A stretch of 64,000 bases of DNA from Panicum virgatum (taxonomy: Eukaryota; Streptophyta; Magnoliopsida; Poales; Poaceae): positions 30,077,590 through 30,141,589 of the forward strand of contig NC_053153.1 of assembly GCF_016808335.1 (NCBI RefSeq), written 5' to 3'. The position numbers and the translations under genes are program-made. The notes below the pieces were generated by a model. The model was not told the DNA's origin. It did no database searches and was given only the letters and a program-made list of their open reading frames with translations. Positions 51,301 to 62,695 of this stretch are shown here, piece after piece; position 1 is the first letter of the stretch; every line of letters starts with the position of its first letter.

Positions 51301-54300
51301 CAAAGTGGATTGGTGAGGGGAGTATAATGGACTTTTTCCTAAAACCAATTTGCACCTCCATTAAAAAAAAACCATCAAAATCCATCAGGGTAGAAAATGT
51401 AGAGAAGGGAGAAACCAGCAATAATGAACAATTATTAGTGCTTTCGTGTATAGATGCACTGAGATTATATGGTCCTCTGCAGTTCATGTCTGCAATTAAG
51501 TACTGTGATACAGCAAAACAATTAAGCAATCAGGAAGATAAGCAAAGTTTAACTAAACAGAAATGAATCAATTTTGTTGACTTTAATTCAACAATGGAAG
51601 ATATAGATAGGTCTAGGAAGCTAATAGGTAATAAGATATTTTGTTATAGTACTTCACATAGCATACAGTGCAAGTCAACCAAAAAGAACTAGCATATAAG
51701 GATGCAAGTGGGCATGCCATTCTATATCATTTTTCCTCCTAAATAATTACTCAGAATGCCATTGTAGTTCATTTTATCAACTTTTTGGGCCAACCCAGTG
51801 ACCGAAAATGATTAGAACTTGCATCCCTACTGAACAACAACAACAACAACAACAACATAGCCTTTTTTCCCAAGCAAGTTGGGGTAGGCTAGAGATGAAA
51901 CCCGAAAGAAATAAGTTCAAGGTTCAGGCACATTGATAGCTAGTCTCCAAGCGCTCCTATCCAAAGCTATCTCTTTAGAGATGTTCCAATCCTTAAGGTC
52001 TCTCTTAACCGACTCATCCCACGTCAGTTTAGGTCTACCTCTACCCCTCTTTACATTATCGACTAGCTCAAGGATCCCATTACGCACCGGCGCCTCAGGA
52101 GGCCTTCGTTGGACATGTCCAAACCATCTCAGCCGATGCTAAGTAAGTTTCTCCTCAATTGGTGCCACCCCGACCCTATCCCGAATAACTTCGTTCCGGA
52201 CTCTATCCCTCCGTGTGTGCCCGCAAAACCACCGCAACATCCGCATCTCTGCTACACTCAGTTGCTGCACATGTCGTCTTTTTGTAGGCCAACATTCAGC
52301 ACCGTATAATATCGCCGGACGAATTGCTGTCCTATAGAATTTGCCTTTTAGCTTTTGTGTCACCCTCTTGTCACAAAGGATGCCAGAAGCTTGCCGCCAT
52401 TTCAACCAGCCAGCTGAAATTCTATGCCTAACATCTTCATCAATGTCGCCATCCTTTTGTAACACCGATCCTAAATACCGAAACGTATCCTTCTGGACCA
52501 CCACTTGCCCATCTAGACTAACGTCTCCCCCCTCATGCCTAGTCGCGCTGAAATCGCACATCATGTACTCGGTCTTGGTCCTACTAAGTCTGAACCCTTT
52601 CGACTCTAACGTGCGTCTCCACAGCTCTAACTTCCTATTAACCCCTGCCCTACTCTCGTCAACTAGCACCACATCATCAGCAAAGAGCATACACCAAGGG
52701 ATCTCACCTTGTATATCCCTTGTGATCTCATCCATCACTAAAGCAAATAAATAAGGGCTCAATGCTGACCCCTGGTGTAGGCCTATGTTAATAGGAAAGT
52801 CAGTGGTGTTGCCATCACATGTCCGGACAAACGTCGTCGCATCTTTGTACATATCCTTAATGAGGGTAATATACTTGGTTGGGACTTTGTGCTTCTCTAA
52901 AGCCCACCACATGACATTTCTCAGTACTTTGTCATATGCCTTCTCAAGGTCAATGAAGACCATGTGCAAGTCCTTCTTCTGCTCCCTATATCTCTCCATC
53001 AATTGTCGTATTAAAAAAATCGCCTCCATGGTTGACCTTCCAGGCATGAACCCAAATTGGTTTTGGGTCACACTTGTCCCTCTTCTTAGGCGATGCTCGA
53101 TGACCCTCTCCCAAAGCTTCATCGTATGGCTCATCAGCTTAATCCCACGGTAGTTAGTACAACTTTGAACATCGCCCTTGTTTTTGAAGATAGGTACTAA
53201 TATACTTCTCCTCCATTCTTCCGGCATCTTGTTTGACCGAAAAATGAGATTAAAAAGCTTAGTTAACCAAACTATTGCTCTATCCCCTAGGCATCTCCAC
53301 ACCTCAATGGGAATACCATCAGGACCCAATGCTTTACCTCTCTTCATCCTCTTCAAAGCCTCCCCGATCTCTACCTCCTGAATTCTCCTCACAAAACGTC
53401 TATTGGTATCGTCAAAAGAGTCATCTAACTCAAGGGTAGGGCTCTCACTCTCCCCATTAAACAACTTGTCGAAGTACTCTCTCCATCTATCCATGATCTC
53501 ATCATCCTTCACTAGCAGTCGATCTGTCCCATCCTTAATGCATTTGATTTGGTTGATGTCCCTTGTCTTCCGCTCGCGGATCCTAGCCATCCTATAAATG
53601 TCATTTTCCCCTTCTTTCGTGCCTAGCCGCTGATACAGGTCATCATACGCCTTACCTTTTGCTACACTCACAGCTCGCTTTGCAACCCTCTTCGCTAATT
53701 TATAGCCCTCGATGTTGGTTGCACTCTTGTCAAGATGGAGACGCTTGAAACACTCCTTCTTCTCCTTAATAGCCCTTTGCACCTCGTCGTTCCACCACCA
53801 GGTGTCTTTCCCCTCCTGTTTGCCTCCCTTACTCACGCCAAACACCTCTGAGGCCACCTTCCGAACACATATTGCCATCTTTAGCCACATGTCATCTGCG
53901 TCTTCTCCTTCTTCCCAAGGCCCCTCACCTAGCATCCTTTCCTTAAACGCTTGTGCCGCTTCCCCTCTAAGCTTCCACCACTTTGTTCTCGCAATCTTGG
54001 TACATTTGTCCCGGTGGACACGTACCCGAAGACGAAAGTCCGCCACCACAAGCTTGTGTTGAGGGACAACACACTCCCCAGGTATCACCTTACAATCTAA
54101 GCAATCACGTCTATCCTCCCTCCTAGTAAGGATAAAGTCGATCTGGCTCGAGTGTTGTCCACTACGAAACGTCACAAGATGGGATTCCCTCTTCTTAAAC
54201 ACGGTATTCGCTATCAACAAGTCGTAGGCTAACGCGAAGTTCAACACATCCTCCCCCTCTTGACTCCTGCTACCATACCCAAAACCCCCGTGCACTCGCT

Positions 54301-55888
54301 CGAACCCTACATTAGTCGCACTCACATGACCGTTGAGATCTCCTCCTATGAAGAGTTTCTCGCTGGTATGCACGGTACTAACCATGCTATCTAGATCTTC
54401 CCAGAACTGCATCTTGGTGCTCTCACTAAGGCCTACCTGAGGGGCATATGCACTGATCACATTCAAAACCGAATCTCCAACTACCAACCGGATTAGGATA
54501 ATCCGGTCGCCTTGCCTTCTAACCTCTACGACTCCATCCTTAAGGCTCCTATCAATCAAGATGCCTACACCATTCCTACCCGGAGTTGCTCCCGTGTACC
54601 AAAGCTTGAAACCAGTATCCTCAACCTCCTTCGCCTTTATGAAATAGCTCCCGTGTACCAAAGCTTGCATCCCTACTGACATATATGAAATAGCCACAGT
54701 TGAAGTATAAACAGCAACCATTTAATAGAAGGAACAAACTTTCAGATCTTCATGCATACTGTGGCAGATAAGCTTAATTCAAATGGCAGATCCTTGTCAT
54801 ATTACATCTGGACAACTAAAGGTACGGATGCTTACAAGCATCAACATTCGATGGATCACTGAACCTAGATACTTGTAATAATTTAATTTCAAGAAAAAGA
54901 GTCAAAGTTACTCCTCTGAGCTATTGGTTACACAAAGTCAAACCCAGTGTGAATATTCTGAATGACAGCATGAGCGCCAGAAGTAAAATCAGAATTTAGT
55001 CATGGTAGTAACAATATCTACAAATTCATAGAGAAAAAAACTAAACTTCACAAATGTCCACAGAAGAGCTATAGATCAACAATGCACCATAGATACTAAT
55101 TGCATTTTAAGCATTTCACCCATAGATCAACACTGTTGGCAGAAAAACCTTGAACCATGTAGACCTATAAGTTAATTCAAGCAAAACAATGCCGCGCTAT
55201 CTCAGAATTGCAATACTCAATGTAAGCTGCGATTGTTCATTAACAATATAACTAATTTCACTTTGTGAATGCACAAGCATTCCCCTCTATTACTTCATAC
55301 AAGCACCGAATCTACATGAGACACCTTTCCAGCTCCGAGCCATTTCAATCCCGAATATGTTCAAAAAATAAAGTGAAATAGGTTTAAGTGCCATCTGCTC
55401 ACCTGCTTCTTCTCGAGGAACATGCCGGAGCTGGTGCGCACCTCGCTCTGGACGCTCTTCCCGGACTCGTTGTCCGCCACCATCGACTTCTCCAACTTGT
55501 CCTTGGCCTTAAATCGACCAGAAACTGAATCAATCAACCAATCAAAGAAGACATCATAACAAGCCAATCCCACCCAGCCTCCGGCACTCACCAGCGCGAT
55601 CAGGTGGTCGCACTCCGCGTCCGTCAGGAAGCCCTTGTGGAGGAACGCCCTAAGAGCCACACGGAACCACACAGCGGTCAGACTCGCGAGCGACATAGGG
55701 GTTTTGGGAGAAGGGGAGAGCAGAGTGGGAGGGAGATCGGATCGTCACCTGGGGCGCCACGAGAGCTGGACCACGCGGGAGGGGTCGAAGGCGCCGGCGC
55801 CCCGGCTCGCCGCGGTGGCGGGGATAAAGCCGTCGGCGAGGAGGAGCGCGACCGCGGTGGCGAGGAAGAGGTGGCGGTGGAAAGCCAT
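48339..55888 (-). CDS. prolyl 4-hydroxylase with ShKT domain
   Basis: Seven exons on minus: 55888-55749, 55649-55592, 55507-55403, 49322-49265, 49165-48990, 48920-48860 and 48649-48339, all with GT/AG borders, giving 302 residues. The N-terminal hydrophobic stretch ([20 protein letters not shown]) is a signal peptide or anchor. The 2-oxoglutarate/Fe(II) oxygenase core has H140 and D142 (EPHYDYFHD), H225 (SLHGSCPV) and K235 ([11 protein letters not shown]). The C-terminus carries six cysteines (260, 267, 276, 293, 297, 300) of a ShKT domain. The enzyme hydroxylates proline in extensins and arabinogalactan proteins in ER/Golgi, needed before O-glycosylation. Intron 3 is about 6.1 kb, full of transposons; the other introns are 69-210 bp. 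It converges on GPAT. Confidence 0.92.
49323..50514 (-). other. hydroxylase intron 3, proximal part
   Basis: Intronic DNA before the SINE. Frames of up to 103 codons are open but match no family. Confidence 0.5.
50515..50681 (+). mobile_element. 5'-truncated tRNA-derived SINE
   Basis: The 121-bp body (50538-50658) starts CTATGTGCCGGGTTCAAGCC, with a Pol III B box, continues with GCGGGAAAGGCTTGGTACTT and CCGCGCAGTGCGGGAAGCC, and ends GGTACGCCCTTTT. A perfect 23-bp duplication starting TACATGACGAGCTATTATAA lies at 50515-50537 and 50659-50681. The A-box part is missing. The exact long TSD and T-tail are diagnostic of LINE-assisted retroposition. Confidence 0.85.
50676..51348. mobile_element. 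MULE-type MITE in intron 3
   Basis: GGAAAAAGTCCATTTTACTC at 50685 faces GAGTATAATGGACTTTTTCC ending at 51339, 21 of 22 pairs over the full arms. Flanking 9-mers TAAAACTTA and TAAAACCAA agree at 7 of 9, compatible with the 9-bp duplication of Mutator-like elements. It shares its left flank with the SINE duplication, so it landed at the SINE border or the reverse. Confidence 0.7.
51349..51817. other. intron 3 DNA, nothing recognised
   Basis: Between the MITE and the RTE insertion; no element ends found. Confidence 0.5.
51818..54679 (-). mobile_element. RTE-clade LINE in hydroxylase intron 3
   Basis: Element 51834-54663 on minus, bounded by a perfect 16-bp duplication CTTGCATCCCTACTGA (51818-51833, 54664-54679). 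The 3' end is the short (GTT)n tail usual for RTE elements (51834-51856). It is truncated at the 5' end inside the endonuclease. At that end the 20-mer AAGCTTTGGTACACGGGAGC occurs twice, 64 bp apart, as after template jumping during integration. It has the same orientation as the host gene. Confidence 0.9.
51917..54663 (-). pseudogene. RTE endonuclease/reverse transcriptase, nearly open
   Basis: Minus frame of over 840 codons. The endonuclease C-terminal half ([49 protein letters not shown]) is followed by RT with [80 protein letters not shown] and the catalytic [18 protein letters not shown] at 52139-52141 after APIEEKLT interrupts; the frame then continues [17 protein letters not shown] to a TGA at 51917. 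The stop stands where relatives have Gln, so CAG to TAG is likely. The first part of the endonuclease is missing, so the copy is dead, though young. Confidence 0.9.
54680..55402 (-). other. intron 3, distal part
   Basis: AT-rich intronic DNA up to exon 3 of the hydroxylase; nothing else recognised. Confidence 0.6.
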
Positions 55889-56199
55889 GGCGTTGCGCCG
55901 CGAGATGGGAGGAGGAGGGGAACACTTGGCTGGGGAAGACGAAGCGGCCGGGCTGCCAGGAGCCGACGCAACGGGTGAGTACCACTGACAGCGGGCCTGA
56001 TAACACGTGGACCCCGATCGTCAGTGAGCGAAGAGAAAGGTCGCGGGTGAGGGCTTTGCCAAGTCGTTCCGGAAGTTTCCAAACCCACGCAGGTGGCGCT
56101 TATCGCTTTCCGAACTAGGAAGCGGAACGCAGTGTCTTTGTAATAATACGTAACCCACCTAAAATTTAATCATGTTGCTACATCTAAAATGGAGCGGGA
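55889..56199. other. 5' flank of the hydroxylase gene
   Basis: GC-rich region expected to hold its promoter and leader (minus). I see no clear TATA box. ACACGTGG at 56004 is a G-box-like word. Confidence 0.45.
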
Positions 56200-56499
56200 T
56201 AAGGCGCGACGGGTCGCGCTATATGCGACCGCACGACCTGCTACCCCTTTCTTTTCGGGCAATCATAGGGTGCCACCCGTCCAAAAATGAAAATCCACTG
56301 CAGAGCCAAGTAAGCATAAAAGGACGCTTTCAGGCTTACGTCATTGCTGATGTCAACATTAAGAACTACACTTATTATCTTCAAATGAGCATAACTCTCT
56401 CGTTAAGAATTATATTTTAAATCCATTTACACCATAATATTCCTTGCAAAGAGATCTACAAAACTAGATCCATATTTGATATATTTTAAAGCTATTTTA

Positions 56500-58760
56500 T
56501 ACAACTGTCAATTTATGTTGAGTATGTAATCACAACATATGACAACTCGTGTGACAATTTATATTATATCTTACAAATAATAACTTGTTCTACATGTGTA
56601 AGTATATATAGACATATGGTACAGTGTCGTAACTTGTATAATTTATATAGAGTTTTTATATCAACTTATTAATATCGAATTATGTATAGAATATGTGATA
56701 ACTTTTACTCTGTTATAACTTATATAGAGATGATGTTTCCTTCAAATTAGTATATTTCTATCATCAAGGATCCGTTTCAAATTTGTTTGCATCATTGTGT
56801 CCTTTACGACAATAACTACGATATAAGATTATGCAACTATCTACTTATGTTGTCTGCACAATGACAACTTATATACAAATGTATAACAACTTGTTGTCTA
56901 ATACAAATTTATATATGTACAGGGTAACTTTGTTTTGTACAATGCAATAGTTTATGTCTATTACCATCTTAAATTACATAGATACTTTGTATCAACTTGT
57001 TAGTATTGATCTATGTAGAGAAAGTATTACAACTTCCATTTGTTATGCCTTACAAAAAAATAATAACAACTTATATAGAGACAGTGTATCAACTTATGTA
57101 AAAGATGAATGTCTAGTAGCAAAAATTATATATGTAGATTGTTCAACAATCTAAATGTTGTTATAGTATATCTAATTATATATGGACCCTAATAAGTATG
57201 TAGCAACTTATATTAAATTAAATATCACAAGTTATATAAAACCTACAGAGTAACTTGTAATGTATAAAAAGATTTACAACATCTGCAAAAGTCAAGTAAC
57301 ATCGAGATCATATACCAACTTATGAAGTAAATGTTGGCAAATTATCTATTGTAACATCTTCTGTTCATTGCAATTTTATCCTCGTTTTACTCTTTGCCGC
57401 TTGGTCATCCATTAACTCTCATATATAACTTCTAGGCTACATGAGCTCCCCTCTTCAGTCTATGAATTCTAAAATAAGCACTAGTCCTTCTGCTTGGGAA
57501 GGGAGCTGGTTCACCAAGTTCAAGTTTGTATCTCCCCCTACCATGTTGAAAATTAACATCCTGAAAAAAGAAAAAGGTGCATAGAAAATAGTTAAGCATG
57601 AAATACTTTTTGATGGTGTGGGAGAAAAGGACCAAAAGTTGCCGTATAGCTTGGTATATAAGTTCCTAGTACAAACTATAACATGCTACATAGGTTTTTA
57701 CATAAGTTGCTAGTTAAAAAAGATAACAAAGTTACCACATATTCTACTACATAGATTTTTGGTACAGACTATAATAAACTTCCTATATATGGCATTATAT
57801 ATTCCAGGACGCACCCACGGTTTAAGAAAGAATCAACACACATATCTAGTTCCCCTACATGTAAAATAGGGATTACATGCAGCTTGTCTTTCACCTTTAC
57901 TATTCCAACCTCATGTTCTAAGTTCTGGGAGCCCTCTAACTTTTTCATTCTGGAATAAGATCTAGTTGTTCTCTTTGGAGCGGCAACTTCTTTGCACTCC
58001 CATACCATACTGAAAAGGGTAAAATGGTATAGACAAAAGTGCACTTAATAGCTAAGTATCACTAGCTGGTGGGTGTGATTTTTACAGGCTGAAGATACTT
58101 TACACAAGTTCTTAAGATATAATATGCATAATTTGATACATGATGATTCAAAAATAACAGAAAAGGACAAGGTCTATGCTCTGAATAAGTTGCTACATGC
58201 TGATCCAAACAAAAACATATCTCTAAAATTCTAGAAGCCTCTATTGGATGGATTTGAATCAGTATCTTGCCATACTGGAAATTTAGTGCATGCCAAAATA
58301 CTAAATATTGTTACAACAATTCAAAATGTATGAATATACAAGTGGGCTGGCGTCAGTTTGTTGTGTTCTCAAATAATCCGCCTAGTCATTCCTAGTTTGC
58401 TACCTCATGAAAGGATACAAAATAAGGGAGTGTTGTGTGCATCTATGATAAAAGAAAGGTGTGACATATTTGATATAAGTTGAGACATGACATATAAAAT
58501 AACTTGATACCTTTAAAAAGTTAAATTGAGATTAAAAAAATAATTAAGTTGATACAGGTGTGCCATAACTCCGAGCTCAATTGCAGTCTAAAAAAGCACA
58601 GAACTTAGGTCTACCATATACCTACATGTCGAAAAAAGAATAACTTGATACCTCATATAACTTAATTTGAGATTAAAAAATTACATAAGTTGATAGGTAC
58701 CAATAATTACATGTAAAAACAGAATATAATTTGATATTACGAATTTCTTAAGTTGGTACA
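56500..58760. repeat. dispersed AACTTATA / TATAAGTT words
   Basis: From about 56510 to 57340 CAACTTATAT-type words occur a dozen times or so, mostly on plus. From about 57650 to 58760 the complementary TATAAGTTGCTA / CATAAGTTG forms predominate. The change of orientation is near the middle of the TIR element. Confidence 0.55.
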
Positions 58761-59216
58761 GTTGTACCATAAAACTTCGACACATCTAATTTATTGTCCA
58801 AAAAAGACACGCAAAAAAACACAAACCTCATTGTTCAAAGCTATTTTAAAAAACCCCTCTCATGTAATTATTGGTCCTCTCTAGCAGCATTCCTAGGAGA
58901 CAAATTCCAATGAATGTAATACTAAAATCCACTGCTACGAAAATATAATCCTAAAAAAAGCAATTCGGTTTGCTGACAAGCATGAGATGTAATGCATAAT
59001 TTCCAAACAAAAGCTCAATAGACTCTAATATCATCAGTCCGATCCAAAAAAATAGTTCCAGTGCCAACTATAAACAAAATGGGGACAAATGTGACCACTA
59101 CCAGCCTACTACATAAAGTCTAGTGAACGTGAGAACTGAGCAGGAATTCATGGAGGAGCCACGAAGCTTCCGATTAGCAGTTTTAGCACAAAACATGGAG
59201 GTTCCATGAAGTAAAC

Positions 59217-59698
59217 ATGACGAATCTTCAATCCAATCCAGGTTTACTGACCCCTCACCGACATCGTCCTTTAGAGCTCACCATCGGCACCATCCTCTTG
59301 CTATCGAAATGGAGGGACTGGGAAAAAAATCCTACCCCCCATCTCCCACAAAACGTGCGGGTCAGCCCCATGGCCGCCCTCTTCTTCCCCCATCCATCGA
59401 GCGCATGTCATTTTCACAGAGAAGAGAAGGCACCTTGAGGCGCGCTGCTGGCTGTCGAAGCCGCGTTGCTGGTCATCATAGTCCTGCCGTAGATCATGGC
59501 CAGACCCCTGCTCTCTTGGTCTATGAGCGCCGCCGCCGCCGCCTGTCGTCGAGATGCGGTAGGCAAGGAACCGCACCACCAATTGCGAGGTCTGGGGGAG
59601 GGGAACCATTTTGTGCACGTGACGGGATAAAAAGGCCGCAGCCAGCTCTCAGCTACGCCTATTGGGCCAGGCCGGCGTCCGCGAGGGTCGCGCGATAG
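59217..59698 (+). other. GC-rich block with open frames, no gene called
   Basis: A plus frame of 129 codons (59309-59698) and a minus frame of 105 are open across a GC-rich stretch. The composition is Arg/Pro/Ser-biased and resembles no family; probably captured or low-complexity DNA at the right end of the TIR element. Confidence 0.3.
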
Positions 59699-59750
59699 GT
59701 CGCTGGCGCGACCCGTCGCTTCTTAGACTTTACGATCTAAAATTTAATCA

Positions 59751-60255
59751 CATAGCTGCAATTTAACTTGTTCATGTGCTGAATTTTTCGGTTTCTGGGT
59801 TGTTTCTAGACCAACCCAATAACAGCTTATTCGGTTGGGAAGAACAGGTTGGGTTAGAGCTGCTGCTGAAACAGTCACCCAATCTTCAGCCAGCATCGGC
59901 CAATTGAAATGACAAGGCTGGTGGTGGGCCGCCAGCCAGAACCAACCCAGCCGCATTCTTTTCTCACCAGCCGAACAGGTTGTAGAAATATATTGATCTG
60001 GTTAGATTTGTTCCACACGGATTGTTGGTGGTTTGAATATTATATTGTGTTGGTACGGTTTCATGGTTTCGCGGATTGATTCCTCCTGCTGGGTATTTGA
60101 ATGAGTCTATTAGACTTTTGTACGTTGCTTCAAAACTTGATTTGGCAATACATATTTAGCTGCTGCACCAAATTAAAACAATAAATTAGTACTTAAGTTA
60201 ATTAGGATAGAATGCATCGATCGATTCTCATCTTTGCATTCTATCATATGCAAGT
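59751..60255. other. intergenic, nothing recognised
   Basis: A short inverted pair (GGTTGGGTTAGAGCTGCTGC / GGCTGGTGGTGGGCCGCCAGCC region) but no gene or element end. Confidence 0.4.
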
Positions 60256-60605
60256 TTACGCGATGTTTAATTGGCAAAAAAATTTGCTTTAGATGTCATA
60301 TTGAACATTTGACCAGATGTCGAAAGGGATTTTCGGATGTTAATTAAAAACTAATTTCACAACTCGTCTGAAAACCGCGAGACGAATCTTTTGAGACTAA
60401 TTAATCAGTCATTAGTAAAAGTGTGTTACTGTAGCATTTATGATTAATCATGTACTAATTAGGTTTAAAAGATCCATCTCGTCATGTAGATCCAAACTAT
60501 GCAATTAGTTTTTTGTTTCAACTACATTTAATGCTCCATCCATGTGTCCAAAGGGTGGCCCAAAAATTTTTGGCAAAAAAATTTGAGAACTAGATATGCC
60601 CTTAG
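60256..60605. mobile_element. MITE remnant
   Basis: Contains the recurring grass MITE words GCGAGACGAATCTTTTGAG, GTTACTGTAGCATTTATG and TGCAATTAGTTTTTTGTTTC. Left and right copies of GCAAAAAAATTTG lie near 60272 and 60573. Exact ends are unclear. Confidence 0.5.
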
Positions 60606-61299
60606 CCAAATAAAAAAAAACCCTGTCAAATGCATGAGCATCTCTGCACGTAGTAATAAACTTAGTCAAAACTTGATTTAAAGCATTAGCAAGTACAAGA
60701 CAAAACACTCTAAATAATCTCTAATGCATCAGCTGTTAAATAATGGTAATGGACATGCAAGTTGTGTTATTGCTCAGTAAATAGCCTTGTAGCAAGTTGA
60801 GAAAGAGATATATCAATATGGTGTTGCTTATCATTGCAGTCCTTCGAAACAAACACTACATAAAAAAAAGGAATGGAGTTATTATTAGTAACTATGACAC
60901 ACATAAGGCACACACTTCTCCTCAATTGCAAAAACAATACCTTCTCTAATCTCCTCGTATATCTGGATGTGTTCAGCAACCTCTCTTTCACTTAATTTTC
61001 TTTGTGATGTTTGAAGCCAACTTTATGAACAAATTAAAGCTTCAACTGTGTCAGTTGATAGATTGCATCGGATGAGATCGATAATCCTTCCACCTGTGCT
61101 AGAAGCAGATTATGAAGTCGCCGCGAAAGTAGAAACAACTAGAATGTCCTTTACCAAAAGAGATAATTCTAGATATGTATTGGAGTTCACTTTCCAACAT
61201 TCCAATATATCAAATTTCATAGTTATCTTCTCACGTTTATCAACGAGATACCTTGATAATTCTCACTCGCTTGATTCATTTTCAATCTCCTCCATATTT
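60606..61299 (-). pseudogene. decayed upstream part of hAT transposase region
   Basis: Broken minus frames link on to the better-preserved piece at 61300-61600. No domain can be read with confidence. Plus-strand ORF 61048-61311 is judged a chance frame. Confidence 0.3.
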
Positions 61300-61600
61300 T
61301 GTTCAAATTGAGTTGCTAGCATACCCAAGGGTTCTTTTGGTACTCTTTGACCTGAATTGGAGCTTGTTGACATGAAGAAGAAGAGGCATTGACAATTTTG
61401 ACATACGAACCAAATAATTCAGTCTGCTACTGTGATTTTTAGAAGGCATTTCAAATCTTGGTTGCGGTACTTCAGAATATCTTTTGAATCCTTCACCTTT
61501 CAACAGATCTGAAAGGCATCTCGTCAATCAATACCATCTCTGCAAGTGCTTTGCAATAATCTTCGATGCTAAAAGAATGTTTCAGTGTTCATTGGTTCTT
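61300..61600 (-). pseudogene. hAT-superfamily transposase fragment
   Basis: Minus frames read IEDYCKALAEMVLIDEMPF and, in a shifted frame, GEGFKRYSEVPQPRFEMPSK and FVRMSKLSMPLLLHVNKLQF. The pattern (valine/isoleucine-rich, then EGEGF, then QPRFxxPS) is that of hAT transposases after the BED finger. The DDE core and dimerisation domain are not seen. Confidence 0.55.
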
Positions 61601-61674
61601 CCTTTGCAAGGCCTGGCCTTTGAGTGGCTCTTTCAAGCATAGGAAGCTTAGATGGTGTCATTGGGGGCTAGTTC

Positions 61675-61983
61675 TATGAGTTGATCTTTTCTCATAATTG
61701 TTGACACTGTTTTTTGGGAACTTGTTAAAGGATACTGGCCAATGTTAAAGGATACTAGCCAATGCCTCAATTAATGTATTCTGCGAGGCGGTTGTCGCAA
61801 TCGCCTCAATTAATAACAATGACCGCCTCTGTTAATATATTTTGCGAGACGGTTGTCGTAACCGTCTTGGTTAATAACAAATGACTGTCTCAATTAATGC
61901 TTAGTATTAACTGAGGTGGTTTTTTCCTGCCCGCCTCTGAGGCCTTTTTAAAAGGTCACAGTTAATCCTTTTTTGTAGTAGTG
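61675..61983. mobile_element. CACTA-type terminus with subterminal repeats
   Basis: The right end CCTTTTTTGTAGTAGTG (ending 61983) is, reversed, CACTACTACAAAAAAGG, a CACTA start. Inward are repeated units GCGAGGCGGTTGTCGCAA / GCGAGACGGTTGTCGTAA and TTAATAACAATGACCGCCTC. The left partner end was not found, so this is a broken element or the far end of a larger one. Confidence 0.6.
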
Positions 61984-62246
61984 TACTCCCTCCATACTTG
62001 AAAAGAATATCGTTTTGAACAGCGACACGGTCTCCAAAGTTTAACTTTGACTTCTTATTTTTATAAAAATATTTATCACAAAGTGATATATTTATACTTT
62101 TATGAAAGTATTTTTCAAGACAAATCTATTTATATAATTTTTGTATTTTGAAACCCAACAACTTAAAAGTTATTCATGATTTATGTTCCCAATGTTTGAC
62201 CCAAACCTTGTCCAAAACGATATTTTTTTCGAGTATGGAGGGAGTA
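61984..62246. mobile_element. complete Stowaway-type MITE
   Basis: CTCCCTCCATACTTGAAAA faces TTTTTCGAGTATGGAGGGAG between TA dinucleotides (61984-61985, 62245-62246). About 260 bp, AT-rich, non-coding. It inserted immediately beside the CACTA terminus. Confidence 0.85.
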
Positions 62247-62695
62247 TGCCATTAAAAACATAAATGCTCCCTTGTATACACCTCTTCCTCGTTGTGCTTT
62301 CCCCTCTTCACACCACGACCACAACAACATGAACAGCGAGGTAGATCTCCTCATACATGCAAGCAAGAAACGTTATGGGAAATAGGGACAAAGTTGATGA
62401 CTTTTGTTTGATGCAAGCAAGAAACTCAAGGCAGATGACTTGTAAATAGCACAACATATGGTCACACTCACATTTAGACCACATTCCATAATTTTTTCTA
62501 AGAAATTTGTGATGCAGCCAGCACTATAAAGTACTGAGTATTGGAGATTACCAATATGCGAATTCCATCAAGGTGCATACCAGATACCACTACAATATGC
62601 TGCAAGCAGTGGCAGAAGAGATGAGGTGAACAATTGAAGGCAGAGACAAAGTTGAGTTCTGGCACACGCTGCAGACCATCCATGGCCAACAAGAG
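62247..62695. other. intergenic, nothing recognised
   Basis: No supportable gene, RNA or repeat. Confidence 0.4.

Larger units (their letters stand above)
56200..59727. mobile_element. probable large TIR element with GC-rich ends
   Basis: Left TIR AAGGCGCGACGGGTCGCGC (56201) faces right GGCGCGACCCGTCGCTTCTT (ending about 59724); further inward ATATGCGACC / GGTCGCGCGATAG also correspond. The direct repeat CTAAAATTTAATCA lies just outside both ends (56159-56172, 59737-59750). The interior of 3.5 kb is AT-rich at the left and middle and GC-rich near the right end. No transposase domain could be recognised, so it is non-autonomous or badly decayed; superfamily unknown, possibly Mutator-like. Confidence 0.5.

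Noticed and set aside
52341..54062. Several Ser-rich plus-strand ORFs of 60-140 codons
   Set aside because: Antisense shadows of the RTE coding frame.
54664..54721. [14 protein letters not shown]... as the true N-terminus of the RTE protein
   Set aside because: These codons lie beyond the target duplication, in intron DNA; the open frame across the border is accidental.
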